NCBI GenBank assembly: GCA_017303715.1
Contig: JAFLBZ010000007.1
Location: 62,001-126,000 of the forward strand
Direction of reading: 5' to 3'
DNA: 64,000 nt
Source: Rhodothermia bacterium
GTDB lineage: Bacteria; Bacteroidota; Rhodothermia; Rhodothermales; UBA2364
The notes below the pieces were generated by a model. It saw only the letters and a list, made by a program, of their open reading frames with translations. It did not search any database and had not been told where the DNA came from. The position numbers were made by a program, and so were the translations under genes. Positions 8,428 to 16,226 of the stretch are shown piece by piece; the first letter of the stretch is position 1; each line of letters starts with the position of its first letter.

Positions 8428-10116
8428 ATGAAGTCTTTATTCTTTTTGGGGTTAGCCCTCCTTTGTTTAACCAATACGGTCTTGGCACAGCCAGAAATTG
8501 TACCCGCAGAGCACGAGGTTTATGATTTTCTACACCTTCAGCGAGTACATGGCCTGCTCCCCAAGTACCTACACGAATCGCGCCCCATAGCCCGTGACGA
8601 GGTTATCCAGCATTTAGAAACCCTTCAAAACGACCGAAACCGTTTGGGAAAGACGGCTTGGGAATGGTTACAAACCTTTCGACAAGAGTTCTTAGAACCG
8701 GAAGCGGCCATAGAAACCATGATTGTACCAAAAAGTGGGAACAAGTCTGGCAAATTTGGCCTCCATTTTCCATTGGGCAAAGATACCGAGAAATTTCTAT
8801 TTTACAAAAAGACGGCAGATTGGCGAACAGCAGTTCAAGGCCATGCAAGTGCCCAACTTCGTGGTGCGAATCCCGATGGAGAGGCAATGGGCGGCTTTGC
8901 CTTGGTTCCAGAATTGATTATCGAAGGGCATTATAAAGATTGGCTAGGTTTCTATTCGGGCACTTATGATGGCGTACAGTTGCTCGGAAACACCCGCGTA
9001 CAAAAATATGATCCACAAATAAATAACCTATACTATATATTATACTATGATCCACCCATTGGTAGTTACGACAGAAGCAGCACCTCCATCCGATTGGCCA
9101 AAAAGCCCTTCTTCATTGAATTGGCTAACGAACGATTGATACAAGGCGCATCTTTTACGGAGCCAATTGTGCTTGGCGGTGTAAATGACTACTATTCTTT
9201 TGTACGATTCGGCTTTAGAACCAAGACTTTTCAGTACCAAATGATCCATGCCAATTTATCTGATTTGGCGCAGTGGGCGCATGATCCAGATAAGCCCGAT
9301 TTTGGCCGTTTGGTGTCTCCACAGCGGTATATGGCCTTGCACCGGCTTAATATCCAGCCTTCTTCACGGTTCAATTTTTCTTTTTATGAAATGGTTGTGT
9401 ATGGCCTTAGAAGTCCGGAATTGGCCTATTTAAACCCCTTTAATCCCGTCGTCACCTCGGAACATGCGTTGGGAGATCGCGACAACAGCCTCTTTGCGAT
9501 GGAGTCGGTTGTCCGGCCTATACCCAAAATCGAAGCCTTTGCCTCACTTTTGGTGGACGATATGATTCTGACCAAAATCGGAAAACATTCTTATAACGTG
9601 AAATGGGCTTTTCAGACGGGTATCGGGGCACATGTTTCCGATCATATTTTGGCCTCGATGACCTATACCCGCGTTGATCCCTTTACTTATACCCACCGCT
9701 TCCCATACAATGGTAGCTTTTATAATGCTTATCAACATAACCAGACGACACTCGGGCACCCCATCGGCCCAAATGCCGACCAATGGAAACTCGCGGCCAA
9801 AATGTGGTTCCCAAAACGCATCCGCGCCGAGGCTTCTCTAGCATACACCCGACAAGGCGAAAATTTTACAGATGACGCTGGAAACTTGGTGAATGTGGGT
9901 GGAGACCCGAACAATGGCTTACAAACAGGCGCTGATCTCGAATTTGGGAAAAAACAGTTCTTGGCCGGACAACGAGACGATGGCTTCTCGGTGGCGGCGC
10001 TCATCGCTTATGAACCTATTCGCAATATTTCGGTGCGTTTTCAGGCACGCCACAACAGCCATAAAATCTCGCCCAATGTAGGCTTTTTCAGAACAGAATT
10101 GGTCTTCGGTTTCTAA
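8428..10116 (+). CDS. Wzi-like capsule assembly / outer-membrane beta-barrel protein
   Basis: 562 residues with a signal peptide (cleavage after VLA, before QPEIV). After an alpha-rich N-terminal stretch of about 100 residues, the protein is dominated by alternating amphipathic strands such as SIRLAKKPFFIELANERLI and FQYQMIHANL, and ends in an aromatic strand FFRTELVFGF that fits an outer-membrane barrel. The layout resembles the Wzi capsule-assembly family, whose E. coli member binds group 1 capsule at the surface. It diverges from a sugar-phosphate transferase and is contiguous with a SpoIID-like gene. Barrel is likely; the Wzi family name is a motif-level judgement. Confidence 0.75.
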   Translation: MKSLFFLGLALLCLTNTVLAQPEIVPAEHEVYDFLHLQRVHGLLPKYLHESRPIARDEVIQHLETLQNDRNRLGKTAWEWLQTFRQEFLEPEAAIETMIVPKSGNKSGKFGLHFPLGKDTEKFLFYKKTADWRTAVQGHASAQLRGANPDGEAMGGFALVPELIIEGHYKDWLGFYSGTYDGVQLLGNTRVQKYDPQINNLYYILYYDPPIGSYDRSSTSIRLAKKPFFIELANERLIQGASFTEPIVLGGVNDYYSFVRFGFRTKTFQYQMIHANLSDLAQWAHDPDKPDFGRLVSPQRYMALHRLNIQPSSRFNFSFYEMVVYGLRSPELAYLNPFNPVVTSEHALGDRDNSLFAMESVVRPIPKIEAFASLLVDDMILTKIGKHSYNVKWAFQTGIGAHVSDHILASMTYTRVDPFTYTHRFPYNGSFYNAYQHNQTTLGHPIGPNADQWKLAAKMWFPKRIRAEASLAYTRQGENFTDDAGNLVNVGGDPNNGLQTGADLEFGKKQFLAGQRDDGFSVAALIAYEPIRNISVRFQARHNSHKISPNVGFFRTELVFGF

Positions 10117-11307
10117 ATGGAAAGCTACATGAACCATTTTATGCGCAATCTGATGTGCGTTTCGGCACTTCTCATTTACATAGCACCCATAAAAGAATCC
10201 ATACCAGATTTCGCCCACGTTCGCAAGGGCATCTCCATTCGGCTATTTTCAGACCGATTTCTCCGCTCTGTCGAAATTTTGGGATCCTCTAAAGGTTTTC
10301 TTCTAACGGACGAGGCGGGTTTTCAGTGCAAAATCAATGGCTCCGCACGAATCCGAGTGGAATTGTACCAAACCGCTTTAAGTGTTTTTACGGATGTCGG
10401 TTTCTTCACCTTAGATAAATTAACTATATTGCCCTTGCCCTTGCCCAATGGCCAATTGGAGATAAAAGCAGCCGATGAGCAGATTCCTGTTTCGGGTGAA
10501 CTTTTCATCACGCCCGAACGCAAGAAGTTACACCTTGTACTCCGAACCTCCCCAACTCAGTACTTGGCGGGTGTCGTATCTGCCGAAATGCCTTTTTCCA
10601 ACAAAGAGGCATTAAAAGCCCAAGCCGTTCTCGCACGCACTTATGCCTATCGTCATTTTTCCAAAGCCGATGAACAAGGCATTACGGACACCGAGTTCAA
10701 ACAGGTTTTTCGCATCCATCCAGAAAACTATCAAACAGCACTCGAAGCCGTACAAGAGACCGAAAATGAGATGCTTTTTTGGAACAACAAACCCGTTGAG
10801 GCGCTTTTTTCCGCCTCCAATGGCGGTTATATAGCGTCTAACAATACACTTTGGCACAGCGATCCACTCCCCTATTTTGTTTCACGTCCCGACACCTTCG
10901 ACCGCAAGAATGCTTTTAGCGGCTGGTCGGTTCAGGCAGATGCGCATCTGCTAAATACACACCTAAGCCAAATTTATGACACTTCCGCAAACTCGCTCAC
11001 ATGGACAGACCGAGACGCAAGCGGGCGTTGGAAATATGCCCGAATTGGAAGCAAATCCTTTCCAGCGAATCAAGTTCGGGCACAAATCAGCCGTTTATTC
11101 CGTTTCGGTGGCCTCAGAAGCCTGCGTTTTGACATGGTCCTCGAAAAAGGATTTTATGTTGCCACAGGCCAGGGTGCTGGTCACGGCGTTGGGTTATCGC
11201 AACTGGGTGCAAAACGGATGGCCGAATACGGAAAAAACTATCGTGCAATTTTGGTTTATTATTTCCCCGGAACTACCCTCATTAAGTACCCGTTTGATCA
11301 AGATTAA
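10117..11307 (+). CDS. SpoIID/LytB domain protein
   Basis: Up to 396 residues. The ATG at 10117 directly abuts the stop of the Wzi-like gene; an ATG at 10129 preceded by GGAAAG is equally plausible and gives a better signal peptide (MNHFMRNLMCV...). SpoIID signatures are clear: YLAGVVSAEMPFSNKEALKAQ at about 148 (with the catalytic-type glutamate of SAEMP), the ALFSASNGG region, and GAGHGVGLSQLGA near 350. SpoIID of Bacillus is a lytic transglycosylase acting on peptide-free glycan strands; non-sporulating bacteria carry many homologues of unknown role. Coupling to a Wzi-like gene suggests cell-envelope remodelling for polymer export. Confidence 0.9.
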   Translation: MESYMNHFMRNLMCVSALLIYIAPIKESIPDFAHVRKGISIRLFSDRFLRSVEILGSSKGFLLTDEAGFQCKINGSARIRVELYQTALSVFTDVGFFTLDKLTILPLPLPNGQLEIKAADEQIPVSGELFITPERKKLHLVLRTSPTQYLAGVVSAEMPFSNKEALKAQAVLARTYAYRHFSKADEQGITDTEFKQVFRIHPENYQTALEAVQETENEMLFWNNKPVEALFSASNGGYIASNNTLWHSDPLPYFVSRPDTFDRKNAFSGWSVQADAHLLNTHLSQIYDTSANSLTWTDRDASGRWKYARIGSKSFPANQVRAQISRLFRFGGLRSLRFDMVLEKGFYVATGQGAGHGVGLSQLGAKRMAEYGKNYRAILVYYFPGTTLIKYPFDQD

Positions 11308-11319
11308 ACGTTCATTGGC

Positions 11320-12405
11320 CTATTTCGACTTAAGCAACTCTGGAAAGTACTGGATCGCTCGGCGATAACGAGGAATGGAAACGTGGATGACATAGGGCGT
11401 TTCTGGATGATTTTTTACGTAGTCCTGATGATAACTTTCTGCAAGATAAAAAGGCAATTGGGGCAGCAACTGAACCGAAAGCGGCTTTGTAAACCTCCCA
11501 GATGCGCTTAATTCCTGCATATAAGCTTCAATTTGGTTCTTTTGTTGGGCGTCTTTGTAAAAAATAATGGAACGATATTGGGTTCCGTGATCCGGCCCTT
11601 GGCCATTTACTTGTGTTGGATCGCCAGCATTAAAAAACACCTTCAACAATTGTTGATATGTAATGACACTTGGATCATACGTGACCTCCACCGCTTCGGC
11701 ATGATCGGTTGACCCTCTTCCCACCTCTTCATATGTTGGGTTTACCTCCTTCCCCCCTGCATAACCCGAAACCACCGCTTTCACCCCTTTAAGACTTTCA
11801 AAGATTTCCTCCACACACCAAAAACAACCTTGTGCAAATATGGCTTTTTCCAACTTGGTTGTGATCAACTCTTTTTGGAATTTAAGGGACAAGCCATTCA
11901 TACAATACCGCAAACCCGTGGGCGCAGGCCCATCATCAAAAACATGCCCCAAATGTGCCCCACATCGCGCACATGAAACCTCGTTGCGGATCATACCAAA
12001 GGACCGATCTTCTGTCAACTTCACGCTCCGGCTATGGTAGGGCTTCCAAAAACTCGGCCAGCCAGTCCCGGAATCAAATTTGGTGTTTGACGCAAAAAGC
12101 GGGTTCTGGCAGTCCGCACAATAAAAGATCCCTTTTTCATGGAGGTTGTTGTATGGATGAGAAAAGGGAGGTTCCGTGCCGTGTTCTCTTGTGATTTGAT
12201 ATTGATTTTCTGAAATCAACGCCTTCCAAGACTCCTTGCTTCGGCGTATGATTTCTACCCAAGTAGTATCATGCACCACCAACATCGCTTCGGAGACATT
12301 CCTTTTTTCCTGAAAAGTTGACTTAGACTCTACAGAGTGGGTACAAGAACCCATTAATAAAGATGTATATAACATCAATATTAACTTAACGACATTTAAA
12401 CGCAT
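11320..12405 (-). CDS. msrBA: Bifunctional methionine sulfoxide reductase MsrB-MsrA lipoprotein
   Basis: 361 residues. The N-terminus is a lipoprotein signal (LLMGSC, Cys21). Residues about 50-180 are MsrB: two zinc CxxC pairs (CADC, CARC), the GTGWPSF and HLGHVFDDGP motifs, and the catalytic RYCMNGLSL (commonly RYCINSASL). From about 188 comes MsrA with the catalytic GCFWCVEE, YRSIIFYKD and the AESYHQDY end motif. Together they repair both stereoisomers of methionine sulfoxide, here outside the cytoplasm. The B-then-A order is the reverse of the PilB-type A-B fusion. It converges on the SpoIID-like gene with only 12 bases between. The reductant that recharges it is not encoded nearby. Confidence 0.95.
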   Translation of the reverse strand: MRLNVVKLILMLYTSLLMGSCTHSVESKSTFQEKRNVSEAMLVVHDTTWVEIIRRSKESWKALISENQYQITREHGTEPPFSHPYNNLHEKGIFYCADCQNPLFASNTKFDSGTGWPSFWKPYHSRSVKLTEDRSFGMIRNEVSCARCGAHLGHVFDDGPAPTGLRYCMNGLSLKFQKELITTKLEKAIFAQGCFWCVEEIFESLKGVKAVVSGYAGGKEVNPTYEEVGRGSTDHAEAVEVTYDPSVITYQQLLKVFFNAGDPTQVNGQGPDHGTQYRSIIFYKDAQQKNQIEAYMQELSASGRFTKPLSVQLLPQLPFYLAESYHQDYVKNHPETPYVIHVSIPRYRRAIQYFPELLKSK

Positions 12406-12936
12406 AATTTTAGAAGTAAAAAATACCTAAAGTTTATTCATATCAGAAGAGGCTCGAACAAATACAAGATGGTCTTGAAAAATCTACTTTACCCGTAGGG
12501 CTTCAAGCTAACCGTTCCTTGCATTTCCTTAACCTCTATTTCACGCTTAAGGCAAACGCTTATAAGCGGCTTTTCCTTACAAAAGTTCCTTACAATCGTT
12601 CAAAGGCAATGTTCAAGCGACCACCGGAACGGCATCATTAAAAAATTAAACTTTTCCAGAAGCTATTTGATTTAAGTAACTATTTTATTTAACTATACAT
12701 AAAATTTTATCGCGATTATAAATTCTAAATATTTCGCATTGAATGACCATTTCTTCAAAATCAATAGCAGAAACCACCTTTAGCTTTTTGCCATGTACGC
12801 AAATTCCCTACACACATTGTACTGAACAACCCTACACATCACATCAACCATTCCGTTCTTTTTGGATAACCGTCATGCCGGATTTTTGGTACTAAGGTAT
12901 ATGCCTTCCTGTTTCACCAAACTGGCAATAACGATA
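12406..12936. other. Long leader region upstream of ccoN
   Basis: 531 bases with no credible gene. It shows a perfect 12-bp palindrome CGCTTATAAGCG at 12557-12568, a direct repeat TTCCTTACAA twice at about 12571-12594, and an AT-rich stretch at 12640-12740. It must hold the promoters of ccoN (rightward) and msrBA (leftward). I found no convincing FNR box (TTGAT-N4-ATCAA). Confidence 0.5.
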
Positions 12937-14433
12937 ATGCAATCAAAAGAAACGCCAAACGCATCTGTCACCGTCGCGGAGAGTAGCGCGGCTGAGCAGT
13001 TCACGGGGCGTACGGTCACGTTTTCTTACGACGACCAAATTGTACGCTATTTTTTATGGGCAACCGCCATTTGGGGGGTTGTAGGGATGTTGGTTGGGGT
13101 CATCATTGCCCTTCAAATGCCCTTCTACCAAGCTAATTTAGGCCCCTACTTAACCTTCGGACGTTTAAGACCACTGCACACGAACGCGGTGATTTTTGCT
13201 TTTGGGGGAAATGGTATTTTTGCGGCCATCTATTACTCTACCCAACGTCTTTGTAAGGCTCGTTTGTTTAACGACCTTCTCAGTAAAATTCACTTCTGGG
13301 GCTGGCAGTTAATCATCGTAGCTGCAGCCATTACCCTGCCCATGGGGATCACTTCCAGTAAAGAATACGCAGAATTAGAATGGCCAATAGACATTGCCAT
13401 CACTGTCGTCTGGGTGGTTTTTGCCGTCAACTTCTTCGGAACCTTAGCCGTTCGTCGTGAGAAACACATGTATGTGGCCTTGTGGTTCTATATTGCAACG
13501 ATTTTGACCGTTGCAGTTCTTCATCTTGGAAATAGTATGGCTCTTCCCGTAGGTATGTTTAAAAGTTATTCCTTGTATGCTGGAGTTCAAGACGCACTTA
13601 TGCAGTGGTGGTACGGACACAATGCTGTTGCGTTCTTCCTTACTACGCCGTTCTTAGGGCTTATGTACTACTTTATGCCTAAAGCAGCTGAACGGCCTGT
13701 CTTCTCGTACCGCCTTTCTATTGTTCACTTTTGGACATTGGTCTTCATTTATATTTGGGCTGGCCCTCACCACTTGAACTATACCGCTCTCCCAGAATGG
13801 GCTGCTACATTAGGGATGACCTTCTCGGTGATGCTGTGGATGCCCAGTTGGGGTGGTATGATCAATGGTCTCTTCACCCTACGTGGTGCTTGGCACAAAT
13901 TACGCGACAGTGTTGTACTCAAGATGTATGTTTTGGGGATTACCTTCTACGGTATGTCCACCTTTGAAGGCCCCATGCTTTCGGTAAAATCTGTCAATGC
14001 CTTGGCACACTATACGGACTGGATTATAGGTCACGTTCATGCGGGTGCATTGGGTTGGAACGGTTTCATGCTCTTCGGTATGATCTATTGGCTCTTACCA
14101 AGGTTGTGGAAAACGGAAATCTGGAGCCAAAAACTTGCCACCACCCATTTCTGGATCGGTACGATTGGCATGTTGCTCTATGTATTTGCGATGTATGCTT
14201 CGGGCGTTACGCAGGGTCTGATGTGGCGTGCTTTCGATGAAACTGGCCGCTTAATGTATCCAGACTTTATGGAAACAGTCGTACAAATCGTTCCGATGTA
14301 TTGGGCACGTTTCATTGGCGGAACCTTGTACCTTACAGGAGCCATCCTGATGCTCGTCAACATGTTCATGACGGTTCGTAATGCCCCGAAAGAACTACCA
14401 GACACTGAAGTCACCCTCGCGGTAGCTTCTTAA
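12937..14433 (+). CDS. ccoN: cbb3-type cytochrome c oxidase subunit I
   Basis: 498 residues from the ATG at 12937; the frame is open back to 12862 but those extra 25 residues are not family-like. About 12 membrane helices are present. Heme and copper ligands are visible: RPLHTNAVIF (low-spin heme histidine), WWYGHNAVAFF, AGPHHLNYT (paired CuB histidines) and IGHVHAGALGWN. This is the catalytic subunit that reduces oxygen to water with high affinity and pumps protons. It starts the cluster ccoNOQPGH. A long hairpin separates it from ccoO. Confidence 0.97.
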   Translation: MQSKETPNASVTVAESSAAEQFTGRTVTFSYDDQIVRYFLWATAIWGVVGMLVGVIIALQMPFYQANLGPYLTFGRLRPLHTNAVIFAFGGNGIFAAIYYSTQRLCKARLFNDLLSKIHFWGWQLIIVAAAITLPMGITSSKEYAELEWPIDIAITVVWVVFAVNFFGTLAVRREKHMYVALWFYIATILTVAVLHLGNSMALPVGMFKSYSLYAGVQDALMQWWYGHNAVAFFLTTPFLGLMYYFMPKAAERPVFSYRLSIVHFWTLVFIYIWAGPHHLNYTALPEWAATLGMTFSVMLWMPSWGGMINGLFTLRGAWHKLRDSVVLKMYVLGITFYGMSTFEGPMLSVKSVNALAHYTDWIIGHVHAGALGWNGFMLFGMIYWLLPRLWKTEIWSQKLATTHFWIGTIGMLLYVFAMYASGVTQGLMWRAFDETGRLMYPDFMETVVQIVPMYWARFIGGTLYLTGAILMLVNMFMTVRNAPKELPDTEVTLAVAS

Positions 14434-14472
14434 GCTGCTCTTCTAAACATACAATAACGATTTTCAAAAAAA

Positions 14473-14533
14473 CGTCGGAATTGGGAGGGGGTGAAATTTA
14501 GGGGTAAGGGACACCCCTTCCCGCCATCCGACG
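14473..14533 (+). promoter_or_regulatory. Intercistronic stem-loop between ccoN and ccoO
   Basis: Outer stem CGTCGGA (14473-14479) / TCCGACG (14527-14533) and inner stem GGGAGGGGGT (14483-14492) / ACCCCTTCCC (14513-14522, one G-U) form a long RNA hairpin. A competing inner pairing AGGGGT (14500-14505) / ACCCCT (14513-14518) uses the same 3' arm. No T-run follows, so it looks like a processing or mRNA-stability element rather than a terminator. The ccoO start lies 19 bases further on. Confidence 0.6.
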
Positions 14534-14552
14534 CATAAAATTACAAACCATT

Positions 14553-15278
14553 ATGAGTACGCAAAAAGAAACATTTCACCGTAAGATAGAAGGTGCTTGG
14601 GTATTGTTCACGGTACTCACCTTGCTTTCGGTTCTGGTGGGAACGGTTATAGAGATTGCTCCCATGTTCTTGGTCAAAAGCAACATTCCCACCATCAGTA
14701 CGGTTAAACCCTTAACACCACTTGAGTTGGCAGGCCGCGATATTTACCAGCGCGAGGGTTGCGTAAACTGCCATTCGCAAATGGTTCGTCCATTCCGTGA
14801 CGAGTTAGAACGTTACGGGGAATACGGAAAGCCGGGCGAATCCATCTATGACCATCCTTTCCTTTGGGGATCGAAGCGGACAGGCCCAGACTTATCACGT
14901 GTGGGTGGGAAGTATCCAAACCTCTGGCACGTCCGCCACATGGAAAACCCACGCTCTACAAGCCCGCGATCCCTGATGCCAAACTATTATTGGCTCTTGG
15001 AATATGATTTAGACCTCACCAACCTGTCGTCCCACCTTTCTGGTCTCCGCACGCTTGGCGTACCCTATACCGATAGGGAGGTGAGCAATGCAGCTTCTCT
15101 TGCACAGGAGCAAGCAAAGGTTATTGCAGACGATGTAGCAGCAAATGGAGGGCCTAAAAACCTGCAGAACAAAGAAATTATAGCGATTGTGGCTTATTTA
15201 CAACGTTTGGGTAAAGACCTAAAAGCGGCTCCAACAGCAAATGTAAACCAAGGTACATCTACAAATGGAGGATCATAA
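14553..15278 (+). CDS. ccoO: cbb3-type cytochrome c oxidase subunit II (mono-heme)
   Basis: 241 residues. One N-terminal membrane anchor (VLFTVLTLLSVLVGTVIEI) is followed by a periplasmic cytochrome c domain with a single CVNCH heme site and the family motifs HSQMVRPF, GSKRTGPDLSRVGGKYP and SLMPNYYWL (methionine ligand). It passes electrons from CcoP or a soluble cytochrome to CcoN. The C-terminal tail, low in order and rich in Asn and Thr, is longer than needed for the fold. Identification is secure. Confidence 0.97.
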   Translation: MSTQKETFHRKIEGAWVLFTVLTLLSVLVGTVIEIAPMFLVKSNIPTISTVKPLTPLELAGRDIYQREGCVNCHSQMVRPFRDELERYGEYGKPGESIYDHPFLWGSKRTGPDLSRVGGKYPNLWHVRHMENPRSTSPRSLMPNYYWLLEYDLDLTNLSSHLSGLRTLGVPYTDREVSNAASLAQEQAKVIADDVAANGGPKNLQNKEIIAIVAYLQRLGKDLKAAPTANVNQGTSTNGGS

Positions 15279-15281
15279 GCC

Positions 15282-15479
15282 ATGATGAAAGAAGTAATCC
15301 GTGCCCTCGAAACAGGCGTGTTAGCAGAAGTGGCACTCGTCGCATTTATCGTCGCCTTTGTTAGTGCAACCATCCTCATGGCCGCCTATACCAAAGCCCA
15401 AAGAACATCGGCAAAAAACCTGCCTTTGGATGACGGCCTAAGTACCAATGCTTATCAGCCTCAGACACCCGGTACTTGA
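15282..15479 (+). CDS. ccoQ: CcoQ-like small membrane subunit of cbb3 oxidase
   Basis: 65 residues starting 3 bases after the ccoO stop. It has one membrane helix (VALVAFIVAFVSATILMAAY) followed by a polar tail, and sits between ccoO and ccoP, the standard place of ccoQ. CcoQ helps stabilise the oxidase complex in proteobacteria. Sequence similarity at this size is weak, so the name rests mainly on position, length and topology. Confidence 0.75.
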   Translation: MMKEVIRALETGVLAEVALVAFIVAFVSATILMAAYTKAQRTSAKNLPLDDGLSTNAYQPQTPGT

Positions 15480-15527
15480 TGCTTCATTCTATTTAACAGC
15501 CAACTTGAATTATTAAATCCTTTCAAC

Positions 15528-16148
15528 ATGAGTACGCCAAATACCGATAAGTCCAAAAAAAATGTGGACGTGGTCATCCACACCTATGATGGCATTCAGG
15601 AGTATGACAACATGATGCCCGGTTGGTGGGCACTAATTTTTGTCATTACCATTTTCTGGTCTGCGATCTATGTCATCATCTACTATGATCGCGATACCTA
15701 TCAAGAGGACTTAACCGCCAGTTTAGAAGAAGTGAATGCCCTACGAGCAAAAGCAGATCAAGCTGGTTTTGGGAAAGATGTTACAGAAGAAAAACTGATA
15801 GGCTTCACACAAGACAAAGCCCAAGCTGCAAAAGGAAAAACCGTCTATACCACGAACTGCGTGGCCTGTCATGGTGCTAACGGTGAAGGCGGTATTGGGG
15901 CCAACCTTACAGACGAATATTGGCTGCATGGTGGAGACCGCGTTTCTGTCTTTAACACCATTACCAAAGGTTTTGTAGATAAGGGAATGCCCGGATGGGA
16001 AGCCTCGATCTCTAGCACCGATCGTGCAGCATTGGTCGCCTATGTGTATAGTTTGGCCGGAACCAATCCGCCCAATGCTAAAGCCCCTCAAGGCGAAAAA
16101 TTTGCCCCTCCTGCAGCTGATGCTCCAGCCGCTCCACCGAAGCAATAA
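15528..16148 (+). CDS. ccoP: cbb3-type cytochrome c oxidase subunit III, one heme
   Basis: 206 residues. The N-terminus has the CcoP motif YDGIQEYDNMMPGWW and one membrane helix. The periplasmic part has only one heme c site, CVACHGANGEGG, with the likely Met ligand in DKGMPGW. Proteobacterial CcoP has two CxxCH sites in about 290-300 residues; here the protein is about 90 residues shorter and one heme is absent, as in several Bacteroidota oxidases. The tail is rich in Ala and Pro. It shuttles electrons toward CcoO and CcoN. Confidence 0.94.
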   Translation: MSTPNTDKSKKNVDVVIHTYDGIQEYDNMMPGWWALIFVITIFWSAIYVIIYYDRDTYQEDLTASLEEVNALRAKADQAGFGKDVTEEKLIGFTQDKAQAAKGKTVYTTNCVACHGANGEGGIGANLTDEYWLHGGDRVSVFNTITKGFVDKGMPGWEASISSTDRAALVAYVYSLAGTNPPNAKAPQGEKFAPPAADAPAAPPKQ

Positions 16149-16180
16149 CGCTTTATTTTCCGGTGGATAAAGGGTGCGAC

Positions 16181-16210
16181 TTGGCCTAGCTATCCCGCAA
16201 GGCCAAATTT
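16181..16210 (+). terminator. Possible attenuator between ccoP and ccoG
   Basis: Stem TTGGCC (16181-16186) / GGCCAA (16201-16206) followed by ATTTTAAA. It is short and weak, so partial termination is more likely than a full stop, which would lower ccoG relative to ccoNOQP. Confidence 0.4.
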
Positions 16211-16226
16211 TAAACAACACATTAAA

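Noticed and set aside
12557-12568. CGCTTATAAGCG as an oxygen-response (FNR/CRP) box upstream of ccoN
   Set aside because: It is a perfect palindrome but does not match the TTGAT-N4-ATCAA consensus and lies about 370 bases before the start; kept only as a note in the leader-region entry.
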